64,000 nt of DNA from Nocardioides zeae (GTDB taxonomy: Bacteria > Actinomycetota > Actinomycetes > Propionibacteriales > Nocardioidaceae): positions 3,720,001-3,784,000 of the forward strand of contig NZ_JAUTAN010000001.1 in assembly GCF_030818655.1 (NCBI RefSeq). The letters run 5' to 3'. A model generated the notes under the pieces. The model made no database searches and was not told where the DNA came from. It saw only the letters and a program-made list of their open reading frames with translations. The position numbers and the translations under genes were made by a program. Shown here piece after piece: positions 42,345-50,636 of the stretch (positions within the stretch are counted from its first letter, which is position 1; each line of letters opens with the position of its first letter).

Positions 42345-43226
42345 TCAGGCCGCGTCGGGCCGCACGCTCGTCGCCTCGCGGATGATCTCCGCGGTGCGCG
42401 CCATCGTCGCCTCGGCCCGCACCGGGTCCTCCGTCAGGAAGTAGTGGTCGACGCCGGGCGTGACGTCGTGCCACGCCAGGAGCCCGAGGTCGGCCAGGCG
42501 CGCGGCGTACCGGTCGCCCTCGGCGCGCAGCGTGTCCCGCTCGGCGGTGAGCACGACGGCGGGCGGCACACCGGTGAGGTCGACGGCGCGCAGCGGCGAG
42601 GCGTACGGCTCGGTCCGGCGCTCGGCGTCGGGGAAGTAGGCGCGGCGCACGAACGCCCGCAGCTCCGGCGAGATCATGCCGCCGCGGGGCGGGTCGGCCG
42701 CGATGTCGAGGGCCGGCACGCCGAGCACCTGCAGCACGGGCGAGAACGAGCCGGTGTCGCGCGCCTGGAGGCAGACGGAGGCGGCCAGCCCGCCGCCGGA
42801 GCTGAACCCGCCGACCGCCACGCGGGCCGGGTCCACGCCGAGCCGCGCGGCGCCCGCGCCCGCCACCCAGGCGGCCACGTCGTGGCACTGCTCCTGGGCG
42901 ACCGGGTACGTCGCGCGCGGCGCCACGTCGAAGTCGACGGCCACCACGACGGCGCCGGTCGTGGCCGCGACGTACCGGCACCACCAGTCGTCCATGCGCA
43001 CGTGACGCATGAGGAACGCGCCGCCGTGGAGGTGCACGACGGCCCCGCCGGTGGCGTCGGGCGGGGTGTGGACGAGCACCGGGACGCGGCCGTGCCGTGT
43101 CGGGACCCGCAGCCGCCGGGGTCGCGGCAGGTCGGAGCCGGCGAAGCGGAGGCGGGTGCCGTAGCGCACCGTCAGCGGCGCGAGCAGCTGCCCGGCGCGG
43201 AGGCGGAGGTGGTCGGAGGGGCGCAC
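42345..43226 (-). CDS. Alpha/beta-hydrolase esterase, hormone-sensitive lipase group
   Basis: 293 residues. The oxyanion motif HLHGGAFLMRH, nucleophile GGFSSGGGLAAS (G-x-S-x-G), DRYAARLADLGLLAWHDVTPGVDHYFL with the catalytic His, and the intermediate Asp region (ERDTLRAEGDRYA) define the HSL/bHSL family. It hydrolyses short-chain acyl esters. It converges with the M13 gene with only 3 bp between stops. Confidence 0.88.
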   Translation of the reverse strand: MRPSDHLRLRAGQLLAPLTVRYGTRLRFAGSDLPRPRRLRVPTRHGRVPVLVHTPPDATGGAVVHLHGGAFLMRHVRMDDWWCRYVAATTGAVVVAVDFDVAPRATYPVAQEQCHDVAAWVAGAGAARLGVDPARVAVGGFSSGGGLAASVCLQARDTGSFSPVLQVLGVPALDIAADPPRGGMISPELRAFVRRAYFPDAERRTEPYASPLRAVDLTGVPPAVVLTAERDTLRAEGDRYAARLADLGLLAWHDVTPGVDHYFLTEDPVRAEATMARTAEIIREATSVRPDAA

Positions 43227-43290
43227 GTCCGGGGGTTCGGCGCGGACCGGGCCACGGATGGCCCGACCCGCGCCGGGGGAGCGGAGTCGG

Positions 43291-43842
43291 TCAGTACGAC
43301 GCCGTGGCGCAGGTCAGCTGCAGCACGGCCTCGTCGGCGGCGCCGCTGCTGTTCTCGGGGTACGCCGAGGCGAAGGTCCCGTCCGAGCCGATGAGGATCT
43401 GGATGGCCTCGTTGCTGACGTTCCAGTACGCCGACGCGTTGAGCACCAGCTTGCCGTCGGGGCAGTCGAGCGACAGCACGTCGTCCTCGCCGGTCTCGAG
43501 GCTGGAGCTCGCCGAGAGCACCTCGTACCCGTTGATCCGCAGCAGCGGCTTGAGCGCGCTGGCGCTGAGGTCGGAGACGTAGATGCTGCCGTTCTTCACG
43601 TCGACGCCGGAGAGCGTCGCGTCGGCGACGTCGGCACCGGTGAGGCTGCCGTTCTTGACGTCCTTCGTCGTCACGGTCTCGTCGGCGATCTGCGCGCCGG
43701 TGATCATGGTGGCGGCGACGGCACCGCTGGACGCGGCGACGACGAGGGCGGCGGCGCCGACGGCGAGGCCGGGGAGGCTGGCCCGGCTGGGCACGAGGCG
43801 GGTGAGGCGTCCGAGACGCGGCGTACGAGGCTGGGCGGTCAT
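43291..43842 (-). CDS. Secreted protein with short ITG/KNGS repeats
   Basis: 183 residues from ATG 43840-43842. N-terminal Arg-rich region then a signal segment PGLAVGAAALVVAASSGAVAA. Then come degenerate repeats of the form I-x-D-x-x-V-T-x-x-D-V-K-N-G-S-L-T-G-A-D-V, seen often in actinobacterial exported proteins. The C-terminal beta-rich domain has two Cys (SLDCPDGK and QLTCATASY, near the end) that may form a disulfide. Function unknown. Confidence 0.8.
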   Translation of the reverse strand: MTAQPRTPRLGRLTRLVPSRASLPGLAVGAAALVVAASSGAVAATMITGAQIADETVTTKDVKNGSLTGADVADATLSGVDVKNGSIYVSDLSASALKPLLRINGYEVLSASSSLETGEDDVLSLDCPDGKLVLNASAYWNVSNEAIQILIGSDGTFASAYPENSSGAADEAVLQLTCATASY

Positions 43843-43921
43843 GCCGCGGAAGGTACGCCGCGCGACCGGTGGGGCACAGGCATCGCGAATGCGGTCCAGA
43901 CCGCAGACCTGAACAGTGGTC

Positions 43922-43940
43922 ATCTCAGGTTTGTTGAGAT
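43922..43940. promoter_or_regulatory. Inverted repeat upstream of dps
   Basis: ATCTCA (43922-43927) and TGAGAT (43935-43940) are perfect 6-bp arms across 7 nt, 62 bp before the Dps ATG, in an AT-richer patch. It may be a regulator site for dps; the protein that binds is unknown. Confidence 0.4.
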
Positions 43941-44001
43941 TTTGGCGGTGCGTGGCACGGTGGGGGCAACGCGACATCCCGACCGACGCAGGAGGAACCC
44001 C

Positions 44002-44553
44002 ATGTCCGTGAAGTACACCGTGCCCGGCCTGACGACCGACCAGGTCACCGAGATCATCACGGCGCTGCAGCAGCGCCTGTCGGCCTACAACGACCTGCAC
44101 CTGACGCTCAAGCACGTGCACTGGAACGTCGTCGGCCCGCACTTCATCGCCGTCCACGAGATGATCGACCCGCAGGTCGAGCTCGTCCGTGGCTACGCCG
44201 ACGAGGTCGCCGAGCGCATCGCCACCCTCGGTGGCTCGCCCCAGGGCACGCCCGGCGCCGTCATCAACGACCGCACGTGGGACGACTACTCGGTCGGCCG
44301 CGACACGGCGATCGCGCACCTCGGTGCCCTCGACCTCGTCTACAACGGCGTCATCGAGGACAACCGCAAGGCCATCGAGCTCAGCGGCGACCTCGACCCG
44401 ATCACCGAGGACATGCTCATCGGCGAGACCGCGGAGCTCGAGAAGTTCCAGTGGTTCGTGCGCGCCCACCTCGAGGACATCGGTGGCCGTCTGGCCACGT
44501 CCGGTGCTGACTCCGAGACCGCGGCGACCGACGCGGCGCGCGTCGAGGGCTGA
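44002..44553 (+). CDS. dps: Dps-family DNA-binding ferritin
   Basis: 183 residues from ATG 44002 with a GGAGGA ribosome site. The inter-subunit ferroxidase ligands are visible as His40, His52 and Asp56 (HVHWNVVGPHF then HEMIDPQVE), spaced exactly as in Dps. A four-helix bundle and a flexible C-terminal tail (ADSETAATDAARVEG) follow. Dps dodecamers oxidise and store iron with peroxide and protect DNA in stress or stationary phase. The SRPBCC gene follows 6 bp later. Confidence 0.94.
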   Translation: MSVKYTVPGLTTDQVTEIITALQQRLSAYNDLHLTLKHVHWNVVGPHFIAVHEMIDPQVELVRGYADEVAERIATLGGSPQGTPGAVINDRTWDDYSVGRDTAIAHLGALDLVYNGVIEDNRKAIELSGDLDPITEDMLIGETAELEKFQWFVRAHLEDIGGRLATSGADSETAATDAARVEG

Positions 44554-44559
44554 TCCCGG

Positions 44560-44991
44560 ATGCAGATCACCCGCACGTTCGTCGTCGAGGCGGAGCTCCC
44601 GGCCATCCGGGACTACCTCGCCGACTTCACCCACGCCACCGAGTGGGACCCCGGCACGGAGCGCTGCGAGCGACGCGACGCGGGCGAGGTGCGGGTGGGC
44701 TCGACCTGGGACAACACGTCGAAGCTGGCGGGGATCTCGACCGAGCTCGTGTACGAGCTGGTGGAGCTCACACCGACGACGGTGGTGCTCCGCGGTGAGA
44801 ACGACACCGCCACGGCGGAGGACCACCTCACCTTCGCGGAGGCCGGTCCCGGTCGGACGCAGGTGACCTACCAGGCGACGATCACGTTCAACGGCATCGC
44901 GAAGCTGGCCGACCCGGCCGCGAAGCTGCTGTTCACCAAGGTCGCCGGCGAGGTCGTCGAGAACATCACCAACGTGGCCCGCACCCTCTGA
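44560..44991 (+). CDS. SRPBCC-family protein
   Basis: 143 residues. MQITRTFVVEAELPAIRDYLADFTHATEWDPGT is the START-like first helix-grip segment. EVRVGSTWDNTSKLAGISTELVYELVELTPTTVVLRGEN and the C-terminal helix FTKVAGEVVENITNVART complete the fold. It binds an unknown hydrophobic ligand. It is probably co-transcribed with dps. A triple-palindrome element follows. Confidence 0.8.
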   Translation: MQITRTFVVEAELPAIRDYLADFTHATEWDPGTERCERRDAGEVRVGSTWDNTSKLAGISTELVYELVELTPTTVVLRGENDTATAEDHLTFAEAGPGRTQVTYQATITFNGIAKLADPAAKLLFTKVAGEVVENITNVARTL

Positions 44992-45012
44992 GGGGCGGGC
45001 AGGATTGGCACT

Positions 45013-45094
45013 TTCCCCGGTCGACCGGGGAACACGCCGCTTTGACCATCAATATTGATGGTCAAAGTGACACGTTCCCCGGTCGACCGGGGAA
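45013..45094. repeat. Triple-palindrome composite element, copy 2
   Basis: P1 TTCCCCGGTCGACCGGGGAA is at 45013-45032. P2, extended here to a perfect 26-bp palindrome, is at 45041-45066 with core GACCATCAATATTGATGGTC. P3, the same 20-mer as P1, is at 45075-45094. Order and linkers (CACGCCGCTT, AAGTGACAC) match the copy at 21070-21159. It again separates two convergent genes. Confidence 0.9.
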
Positions 45095-45117
45095 AGTTGC
45101 GTCCGGGCCGACCTCCC

Positions 45118-47166
45118 TCAGCGGCGTTCGACGTCTTCGCGCCCGATGGCCGCGAGGCGCTCGTTGTAGGCCTTCAGCGCGGCGTCGTCGCTGGCCTCCT
45201 CACGCCGGTCGTGCCGCTTCGACTCGGCGCGGTCGTGCCGGAACCACTGCGCCAGCAGGATGAGCACGACCATGAGGATCGGGATCTCGCCGATCGCCCA
45301 CGACAACGACCCGCCGAGCTCCTGGTCGGCGAGCAGGTCGCGCGCGAACGGCCGGTCCAGCGCGCGGTAGAACCCCTCGCCCACCGGCGTCTCGCTCGAC
45401 ATGAGCGCGATCGAGAAGAACGCGTGGAACGGGGCGACCACGACGAGCATGCCGAGGCGCGCGAGGTAGGGCAGCCGGTGCGGCACCGGCGCGATCCCGA
45501 TGAGCGACTCGTAGAACAGGTAGCCCGTGACGAGGAAGTGCACCTCCATCCAGGCGTGCCCGAGGTGGTTCTGCATGAGCCACTCGAAGGCGCCCGTGAA
45601 GTAGACCGCGTAGAGGCTCCCCACGAACAGCACCGCCGCCACCACGGGGTGCGACAGGATCGCGGCCGGCCTCGACTGCAGCGCCGCCGCGAGGATCTGC
45701 CGCGGCCCCTGCCCCCCGCGCACGTCGCTGCCCGGCAGGGCGTTGAGCGCGAGCGTGACGGGCGCACCGGCGACGAGCAGGATCGGCGCGACCATCGAGA
45801 TCAGCATGTGGCTGACCATGTGGGCGCTGAACATGACGTGGCTGTAGACGCCCAGCCCGCCGAGCGTCGCGTAGCCGACGACGGCGAGGCCCGCGACGTA
45901 CGAGATCGTGCGGAGCACCGGCCACCGGTCCCCGCGGCGGCGGAGGGCGACGATCCCGGCGACGTACGCCGCGAGCCCGCCCACCACGACCAGCAGCCCC
46001 ACGCCCGACGGGTTGAGCCCGACGAGCAGGCGCTCGAGGGTCGGTGCCGGCGGCATCGGGGCCCCGAGGAGGGCCTCGGCGCCGGAGGTGTAGGTCTCCT
46101 CGACCGGTGGGGGCGTGCGGGAGAGCGCGACCCCGAGCCCGACCGCGACGGCCATCCAGCCGATCTCGGTGGCGGTGAGGAGGAGGAAGGTACGGCGCGC
46201 GGCGGCCCCGTCCGCCAGCCCGGCCACCGCGCGGCGACGGACCAGCCAGGCGATGACGCCGATGACGACGAGCACGCCGATCTTGGCGAGCGCGCCCCGA
46301 CCGTAGGCGCTGTCGAGGAAGCCGCTCGGGCCGCCGACCCGGACGGCGGCGTTGACGATGCCGGAGACCCCGGTCGCGGCGAAGGCCCAGGCGGCCACGC
46401 CCGTGAACCGGCGGGCGGCCCGGGCCCGCGCGACGGGCGCGTCGGCGAGGTGCCACCACAGGGCGACGACGCCGCCGATCCACACGACGGCGGCGAGCAC
46501 GTGCACGACCATGCTGACGATGGCGAGGTCGTGGGAGCCGGAGCTCGCGGAGTGGCCGGTGAGCAGCGGCGGCACCAGCGCGACGAGCGCGACGAGGAGC
46601 AGGCCCGTGCTCTCCCGCGCGGTGGCCACCCACCGCGTCATGACGGCGAGCACGGCGACCAGCACGAGCTGCGTCGTCGCCGCCTGGCCCTGACTGACGT
46701 CGGTGAAGTAGGTCTGCACGGCGCGCCACTCCAGCTCGCCCACGGGCTGCGCGAACAGGTCGGAGACGGTGAAGACGCCCTGGGCGAGCGCGGCGACGAA
46801 CCAGACGACGGCGGCCCAGGTGGCGGTGCGCACCGCGCGGTGGCTGGCACGGCCGAGCTCGTCGGCGAGACGACGGACGACGAGCAGGGGCACCACGAGG
46901 CAGGCCACCGCGAGGATCGCGGCCGCGTGGGTGACGAGCTCGAGGACGGGGATGGCCCAGCCCGTGAGCGCACCCGGGTCGGGGATGCCCGCGGGCGGTG
47001 CCTGGGGGGCGCCGCCGGCGAGCTCGAGCAGCAGCCACATGGCGGCCAGGCCCGCGACCGCCAGGCCGAGGAGACCCACGCCGAGGCGCCGCCGCTGCTC
47101 CCCGAGCTCACGCCGCTCCGCGTCGGTGAGGGGGGCGGGGCGCTCGTCCGTGCTCGTCGTGGTCAT
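45118..47166 (-). CDS. CopD-CtaG fusion: copper import / cytochrome oxidase assembly
   Basis: 682 residues from ATG 47164-47166, with about 14-16 TMs. The N-terminal half is CopD-like: VSMVVHVLAAVVWIGGVVALWWHLA, RRFTGVAAWAFAATGVSGIVNAAVR and a closing TM group. The C-terminal half is CtaG_Caa3: GGLGVYSHVMFSAHMVSHMLISMVAPILLVAGAP, QNHLGHAWMEVHFLVTGYLFYESLIG and APFHAFFSIALM, with His/Met residues that may carry copper. The fusion is common in actinobacteria and delivers copper to cytochrome c oxidase. It is the last gene of the five-gene copper operon and overlaps copC by 4 bp. Confidence 0.92.
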   Translation of the reverse strand: MTTTSTDERPAPLTDAERRELGEQRRRLGVGLLGLAVAGLAAMWLLLELAGGAPQAPPAGIPDPGALTGWAIPVLELVTHAAAILAVACLVVPLLVVRRLADELGRASHRAVRTATWAAVVWFVAALAQGVFTVSDLFAQPVGELEWRAVQTYFTDVSQGQAATTQLVLVAVLAVMTRWVATARESTGLLLVALVALVPPLLTGHSASSGSHDLAIVSMVVHVLAAVVWIGGVVALWWHLADAPVARARAARRFTGVAAWAFAATGVSGIVNAAVRVGGPSGFLDSAYGRGALAKIGVLVVIGVIAWLVRRRAVAGLADGAAARRTFLLLTATEIGWMAVAVGLGVALSRTPPPVEETYTSGAEALLGAPMPPAPTLERLLVGLNPSGVGLLVVVGGLAAYVAGIVALRRRGDRWPVLRTISYVAGLAVVGYATLGGLGVYSHVMFSAHMVSHMLISMVAPILLVAGAPVTLALNALPGSDVRGGQGPRQILAAALQSRPAAILSHPVVAAVLFVGSLYAVYFTGAFEWLMQNHLGHAWMEVHFLVTGYLFYESLIGIAPVPHRLPYLARLGMLVVVAPFHAFFSIALMSSETPVGEGFYRALDRPFARDLLADQELGGSLSWAIGEIPILMVVLILLAQWFRHDRAESKRHDRREEASDDAALKAYNERLAAIGREDVERR

Positions 47167-47756
47167 TCCGCCGGCCTCCGCATCGCGACGACGAGCAGGC
47201 CGCCCGCCACCACCACGAGACCGCCGAAGATCAGCACGTGGTCGGCGTGACGGGACCACCAGCCCTCCGTCGGCGTCGCCGCGGCCTGGTCGGTGTCACT
47301 CTCCGCGGGGTCGGTGGTGCCGGCCCCCGCGACCTCCGGGTCGTCGGCCACGGCCGAGCTGTCGGGGGTCGACCCGTCGCCCTCGGTCACCGTGAAGGTC
47401 ACCTCGCCGGTGATGGGGTGCCCGTCGGAGGACACCACCCGGAAGGTGAGGCTGTAGTCGCCCGCCGGTCCCGCGGTCACCGCCTGCGTGACGGTGTCGC
47501 CGTCGATCGCGGGGTCGCCCGAGGCGAGGTCGCCCCCGGGACCGGTCACCACGACGTACGCCGGGGCGCGCACCTCCTGGCTGAACGTCAGCGTCACCTC
47601 GTCGGGCAGCGTCGCGACGCTCGCGCCGTCCTCCGGGGAGGACGACACGAGCGACGCGTGCGCCTGTGCGGGCGCCGCGAGGGCGAGCGCCAGCACGAGG
47701 GGGCCCAGCACGGCGGCGGCGAGGGCGCCGAGCAGGGCGGGGGTACGGCGGGTCAT
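47163..47756 (-). CDS. CopC-domain copper-binding protein, membrane-anchored
   Basis: 197 residues from ATG 47754-47756. Signal peptide ending PAQAHASLVSSSPEDGA; the His after cleavage is the N-terminal copper ligand of CopC. The beta-sandwich continues with VTLTFSQEVRAPAYVVV and FRVVSSDGHPITGEVTFTV, with the second conserved Asp-Gly-His. A Ser/Asp linker leads to a C-terminal TM (HVLIFGGLVVVAGGLLVVAM). It binds copper outside the membrane and passes it to the CopD part of the next gene product. Overlaps neighbours by 4 bp on both sides. Confidence 0.9.
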   Translation of the reverse strand: MTRRTPALLGALAAAVLGPLVLALALAAPAQAHASLVSSSPEDGASVATLPDEVTLTFSQEVRAPAYVVVTGPGGDLASGDPAIDGDTVTQAVTAGPAGDYSLTFRVVSSDGHPITGEVTFTVTEGDGSTPDSSAVADDPEVAGAGTTDPAESDTDQAAATPTEGWWSRHADHVLIFGGLVVVAGGLLVVAMRRPAE

Positions 47757-49000
47757 GCGTCTCCTCCAGAGGTCGTCGGCGACGGCAGTCCCAGCATCTC
47801 GCGACCGACGAAATCGCCGTCCACGCACGCCGGGGGCACGGCGTAGACCGCCGAGCCGATCGTCGTCACCCACTCGTTGAGCAGGTCGAGCTCGTCCATG
47901 CGCTGCTGGACGGGCACGAACTGCCGTTCCACGTCGGCGGCGAAGGCGAGGAACAGGAGCCCCGCACCGCCGTCCGGCGTCGTGTAGTTGTAACCGCGGC
48001 GCAGGAACCGCTCTTCCGTGTTCGCGCTGCGCATCCGGGCGACGTGGCTGGCCGGGTCGATGACGGGGAACCCGACGGCGTCGACGGCCTCGAAGTCGGG
48101 CTCGTCGTGCTCCGCGGAGCCCGTCAGCGGGGCCCCGTCCGCCAGCTTCCGGCCGACCGAGAACTCCCGCGCGACGCGGTCGGTGCGGTCCCAGTCGACG
48201 AGGTCCATCTCGATCCGGCGTACGACGAGGAACGTGCCCCCGTCGAACCCCGACGCCCGTCCGGTGCTCCACAGCAGGTCCGCGTGGTCGGAGGCCGGCA
48301 GGTTCACCGTGCCGTCGACCTGGCCCATGAGGTTGCGCATCGTGGTGCCGGCCGCCTCGGTGCCGCGGGCGCGCCGGAAGCCGTCCTGCACCCACCGGGT
48401 GGTGGCGAACGGCGCGGCGTCCTTGAGCAGCATGCGCCGCACGTGGCTCAACGTCACCGGGTCGTCGGTACAGATCTGCAGCACCACGTCCGTCTGCCCC
48501 CACGCCGGGTCGAGCCGGTCGAGGGGGAACTCCGGCAGCTCCTGCAGCCCCGGGTCGTAGGCCGGACGCAGCATCCGCAGCACCCGCGGCCCGAAGCCGA
48601 AGGTCACCGTCAGCCGGGCGGGGCTCGCCGCGAGCTCCGGCTCGGTGTCGGCGAGGGCGCCGCGCCCCGACGTGAAGCGCGACGCGTCGTCGCTGAGCAG
48701 CCGCATCATGCGACCGAGCTCCTCGACGCCCCCGCCCTCGAGCAGGTCGAGACCGACGAGGCTGAGGTGCGCCTGCGCGGCGGTGTCGATCCCGGCCTGG
48801 TGCACGCCGTGGAAGTCGATGGTGTCGCCGCCGGTGACGTGGTCCGCGGCCGGCTCGGTCGACGTGGGCGCGGTGCCGTTCGTCCCGCTCGTGCCGCTCC
48901 CGTCGGGCTCGCGCAGCCCGCGCGTGCCCCACCCGACCCCGGCGCCGCCGAGGGCGGCGGCGCCGGAGGCGAGCAGGTTGCGCCGGTTGAGTCCGGTCAC
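47753..49000 (-). CDS. Tat-exported DyP-type heme peroxidase
   Basis: 415 residues from GTG 48998-49000. Tat signal LNRRNLLASGAAALGGAG at the N-terminus. The DyP motif GQVDGTVN (canonical GxxDG; distal Asp), heme-ligand His in PASHVARMRS, and Arg in EERFLRRGYNYT are present. LLFLAFAADVERQFVPVQQRM is the usual C-terminal block. It oxidises dyes, phenolics or heme-related substrates at the outer membrane face. There is no EfeU/EfeO gene here, so an EfeB iron-uptake role is less likely. The tight coupling with copper genes suggests a part in metal or oxidative chemistry of that operon. Confidence 0.9.
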   Translation of the reverse strand: MTGLNRRNLLASGAAALGGAGVGWGTRGLREPDGSGTSGTNGTAPTSTEPAADHVTGGDTIDFHGVHQAGIDTAAQAHLSLVGLDLLEGGGVEELGRMMRLLSDDASRFTSGRGALADTEPELAASPARLTVTFGFGPRVLRMLRPAYDPGLQELPEFPLDRLDPAWGQTDVVLQICTDDPVTLSHVRRMLLKDAAPFATTRWVQDGFRRARGTEAAGTTMRNLMGQVDGTVNLPASDHADLLWSTGRASGFDGGTFLVVRRIEMDLVDWDRTDRVAREFSVGRKLADGAPLTGSAEHDEPDFEAVDAVGFPVIDPASHVARMRSANTEERFLRRGYNYTTPDGGAGLLFLAFAADVERQFVPVQQRMDELDLLNEWVTTIGSAVYAVPPACVDGDFVGREMLGLPSPTTSGGDA

Positions 49001-49644
49001 TGGTCCTCGGAGTGGTCGTGGTCGCCGTGGTCCATGTCCTCGTGGTCGCCGTGGTCCATGTCCTCGTCGCCCATGTCCATGCCGCCCGCGTACTCCTCGT
49101 CCGCGCCCGTGAACGGCTTCACGACGGCGGTGACGTCCTGGGTGGAGCCGTCGGCGAGCTCGAGGGTGACCGTGACGTCCTGGCCGGCCTCGAGCGGGCC
49201 GGTGAGGTCCATCAGCATGACGTGGTCGCCCCCGGCCTCCAGCGCGTGCGTGCCCCCGGCGGGCACGGTGAAGCCGCCCTCCTTGGGCTGCATGAGCATG
49301 GCGCCGCCGTCGCCGGCGACGACCTCGTGGAGCTCGACGGTGCCGGCCACGTCGGAGGTGGCGCCGACGACGGTGATGTCGGCGTCGGTGTCGTTGACGA
49401 TCGTGCCGAACATCGCGGTCATGTCGTCGTCGGTCGCCTTGACCCAGGGGTCGGTGACGCTCAGGGCGGCGGTGTCGGCCGCGTCGGCCGCGTCGGGGGC
49501 GCCGGCGGACGCGTCGGCGGACGACGAGCCCGTGGCGTCGCCGGAGGAGTCCGACCCGCAGGCGGACAGCACCAGCGCGAGGGCGGCGGCCCCGCCGACG
49601 AGGGCGGTGCGGGCACGCAGGGTGGGGGTCTGGTTCAGCTTCAC
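48997..49644 (-). CDS. PCu(A)C-type copper chaperone lipoprotein with Met/His/Asp tail
   Basis: 215 residues from GTG 49642-49644 (ribosome site CCAGGAGA). Lipoprotein signal ending ALVLSACGSDSS. The PCuAC domain has TDPWVKATDDDMTAMFGTIVN, VELHEVVAGDGGAMLMQPKEGG and ALEAGGDHVMLMDLTGPL; the His/Met residues in H-E-x and G-x-H-V-M-L-M bind Cu(I). The last 27 residues are a tail rich in Met, Asp and His (MDMGDEDMDHGDHEDM and on), a second metal site. It delivers copper to the CuA/CuB sites of cytochrome oxidase. It overlaps the DyP gene by 4 bp. Confidence 0.92.
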   Translation of the reverse strand: MKLNQTPTLRARTALVGGAAALALVLSACGSDSSGDATGSSSADASAGAPDAADAADTAALSVTDPWVKATDDDMTAMFGTIVNDTDADITVVGATSDVAGTVELHEVVAGDGGAMLMQPKEGGFTVPAGGTHALEAGGDHVMLMDLTGPLEAGQDVTVTLELADGSTQDVTAVVKPFTGADEEYAGGMDMGDEDMDHGDHEDMDHGDHDHSEDQ

Positions 49645-49717
49645 GGAGGGTTCTCCTGGTGGTGGGCGCGCGGCGCGCGCAGGTGACGGCCGAGGCGTCA
49701 CCTGCGGGCAGGGACGC

Positions 49718-50242
49718 TCAGGCCGGGAGGGCGAGGGCGCGGAGCGCCGGAGGACCCCGGGTACGCCGCGGCGCGGCCACCAGGCGCACCACCGGCCCGT
49801 CGGGCGCGGCCGGGGAGGGCAGGCGACCGAGGGACGGCGGGGCCGTGGGGTGCGACGTACGGGGGAGGAGGTGGGTGAGCGCCGCGTCGACGACCCGCCA
49901 CCACGCACGCTCGGCGCCGAGGGCGACCGTGACGGTGGCCGCGGCGGCGAGGGTGTGGCTGAGGGCCATGGCGCCGAGGGCGTGGCTCTCGCCGGGCGCG
50001 TGGAGCATGAAGCCGCCGTGGAACACGGCCTGCGCGACGAGCGCGACCCCGGCGAGGCCGGCGAGGTCCATGCGGCGGCGGGTGAGCGGGGCGCTGACGA
50101 GCGTGCCGAGGGCGACAACGGTGGCGAGGAGCCAGACCGGGGGCAGCGACGCACCGGCGCCCACGTGGGCGATCGCGGCGCCTGCACCCGCAACGGCACC
50201 CGCGCAGAGCGCGCGGGGGGCGCGCAGCGGTGCGGCGGGCAT
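49718..50242 (-). CDS. Small membrane protein at the head of the copper operon
   Basis: 174 residues from ATG 50240-50242 with a CCGGAGG ribosome site. Three to four TMs (LCAGAVAGAGAAIAHVGAG, VWLLATVVALGTLV, DLAGLAGVALVAQAVFHGGFML, AMALSHTLAAAATVTVAL). His and Met residues lie within and between them. The C-terminal third is a soluble Pro/Arg-rich tail. No family recognised. Position before the PCuAC gene (73-bp gap, same strand) suggests a role in copper handling. Confidence 0.7.
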   Translation of the reverse strand: MPAAPLRAPRALCAGAVAGAGAAIAHVGAGASLPPVWLLATVVALGTLVSAPLTRRRMDLAGLAGVALVAQAVFHGGFMLHAPGESHALGAMALSHTLAAAATVTVALGAERAWWRVVDAALTHLLPRTSHPTAPPSLGRLPSPAAPDGPVVRLVAAPRRTRGPPALRALALPA

Positions 50243-50344
50243 CGGGGCCTCCGGACGGGCAGGCGGTCGGGCGTCTGCCAGCAGTATGCCTCCGACCCGT
50301 CCCGAGTGCGGATTCGCCAGGGGTCCTCCCTTCCGTCCTTCCCG

Positions 50345-50470
50345 GGTCGTGGTGCGAGCCCTGCGGAAAGTGGAGGCCTGGCACCACGACCGCGGCGGGG
50401 GCTCACCCCGGGGTGCGCAAATGTGCGGTTGGCGTAGCCCAGCTCCGGTCCGGCGTGTCCCAGCCGCACA
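50345..50470. other. Two stem-loops in the copper operon leader region
   Basis: The gap 50243-50636 holds no gene on either strand that I can support. 50345-50355 pairs perfectly with 50381-50391 (GGTCGTGGTGC / GCACCACGACC, 25-nt loop). 50422-50432 pairs with 50460-50470 over 11 bp with one wobble (TGTGCGGTTGG / CCAGCCGCACA). Both lie 100-230 bp upstream of the copper operon start and could be leader structures or terminators. No known riboswitch consensus fits. Confidence 0.4.
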
Positions 50471-50636
50471 GTTCTGAGCCCCGCCCGCACCTTGCCCTCG
50501 CCCCCGCTGGACGTCGTCCCCACTGGACGTCGTCGTCGCGGTGCTAACGTCTGAAAGGGAACCCGCGAGCCGGCGTCGGAGGACGTCGTCGACGAGGCGC
50601 TGGCGTCGGTCGCCCGACCTGGGGGAGTGATCTGCG

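Noticed and set aside
47753..49000. EfeB of an EfeUOB iron-uptake system
   Set aside because: The protein is a Tat-exported DyP peroxidase but there is no EfeU or EfeO gene; all neighbours are copper-related.
50243..50470. Cobalamin riboswitch upstream of the copper operon
   Set aside because: Some GC-rich stems and a CGAATCCG stretch look similar, but the conserved core boxes in the right order are missing.
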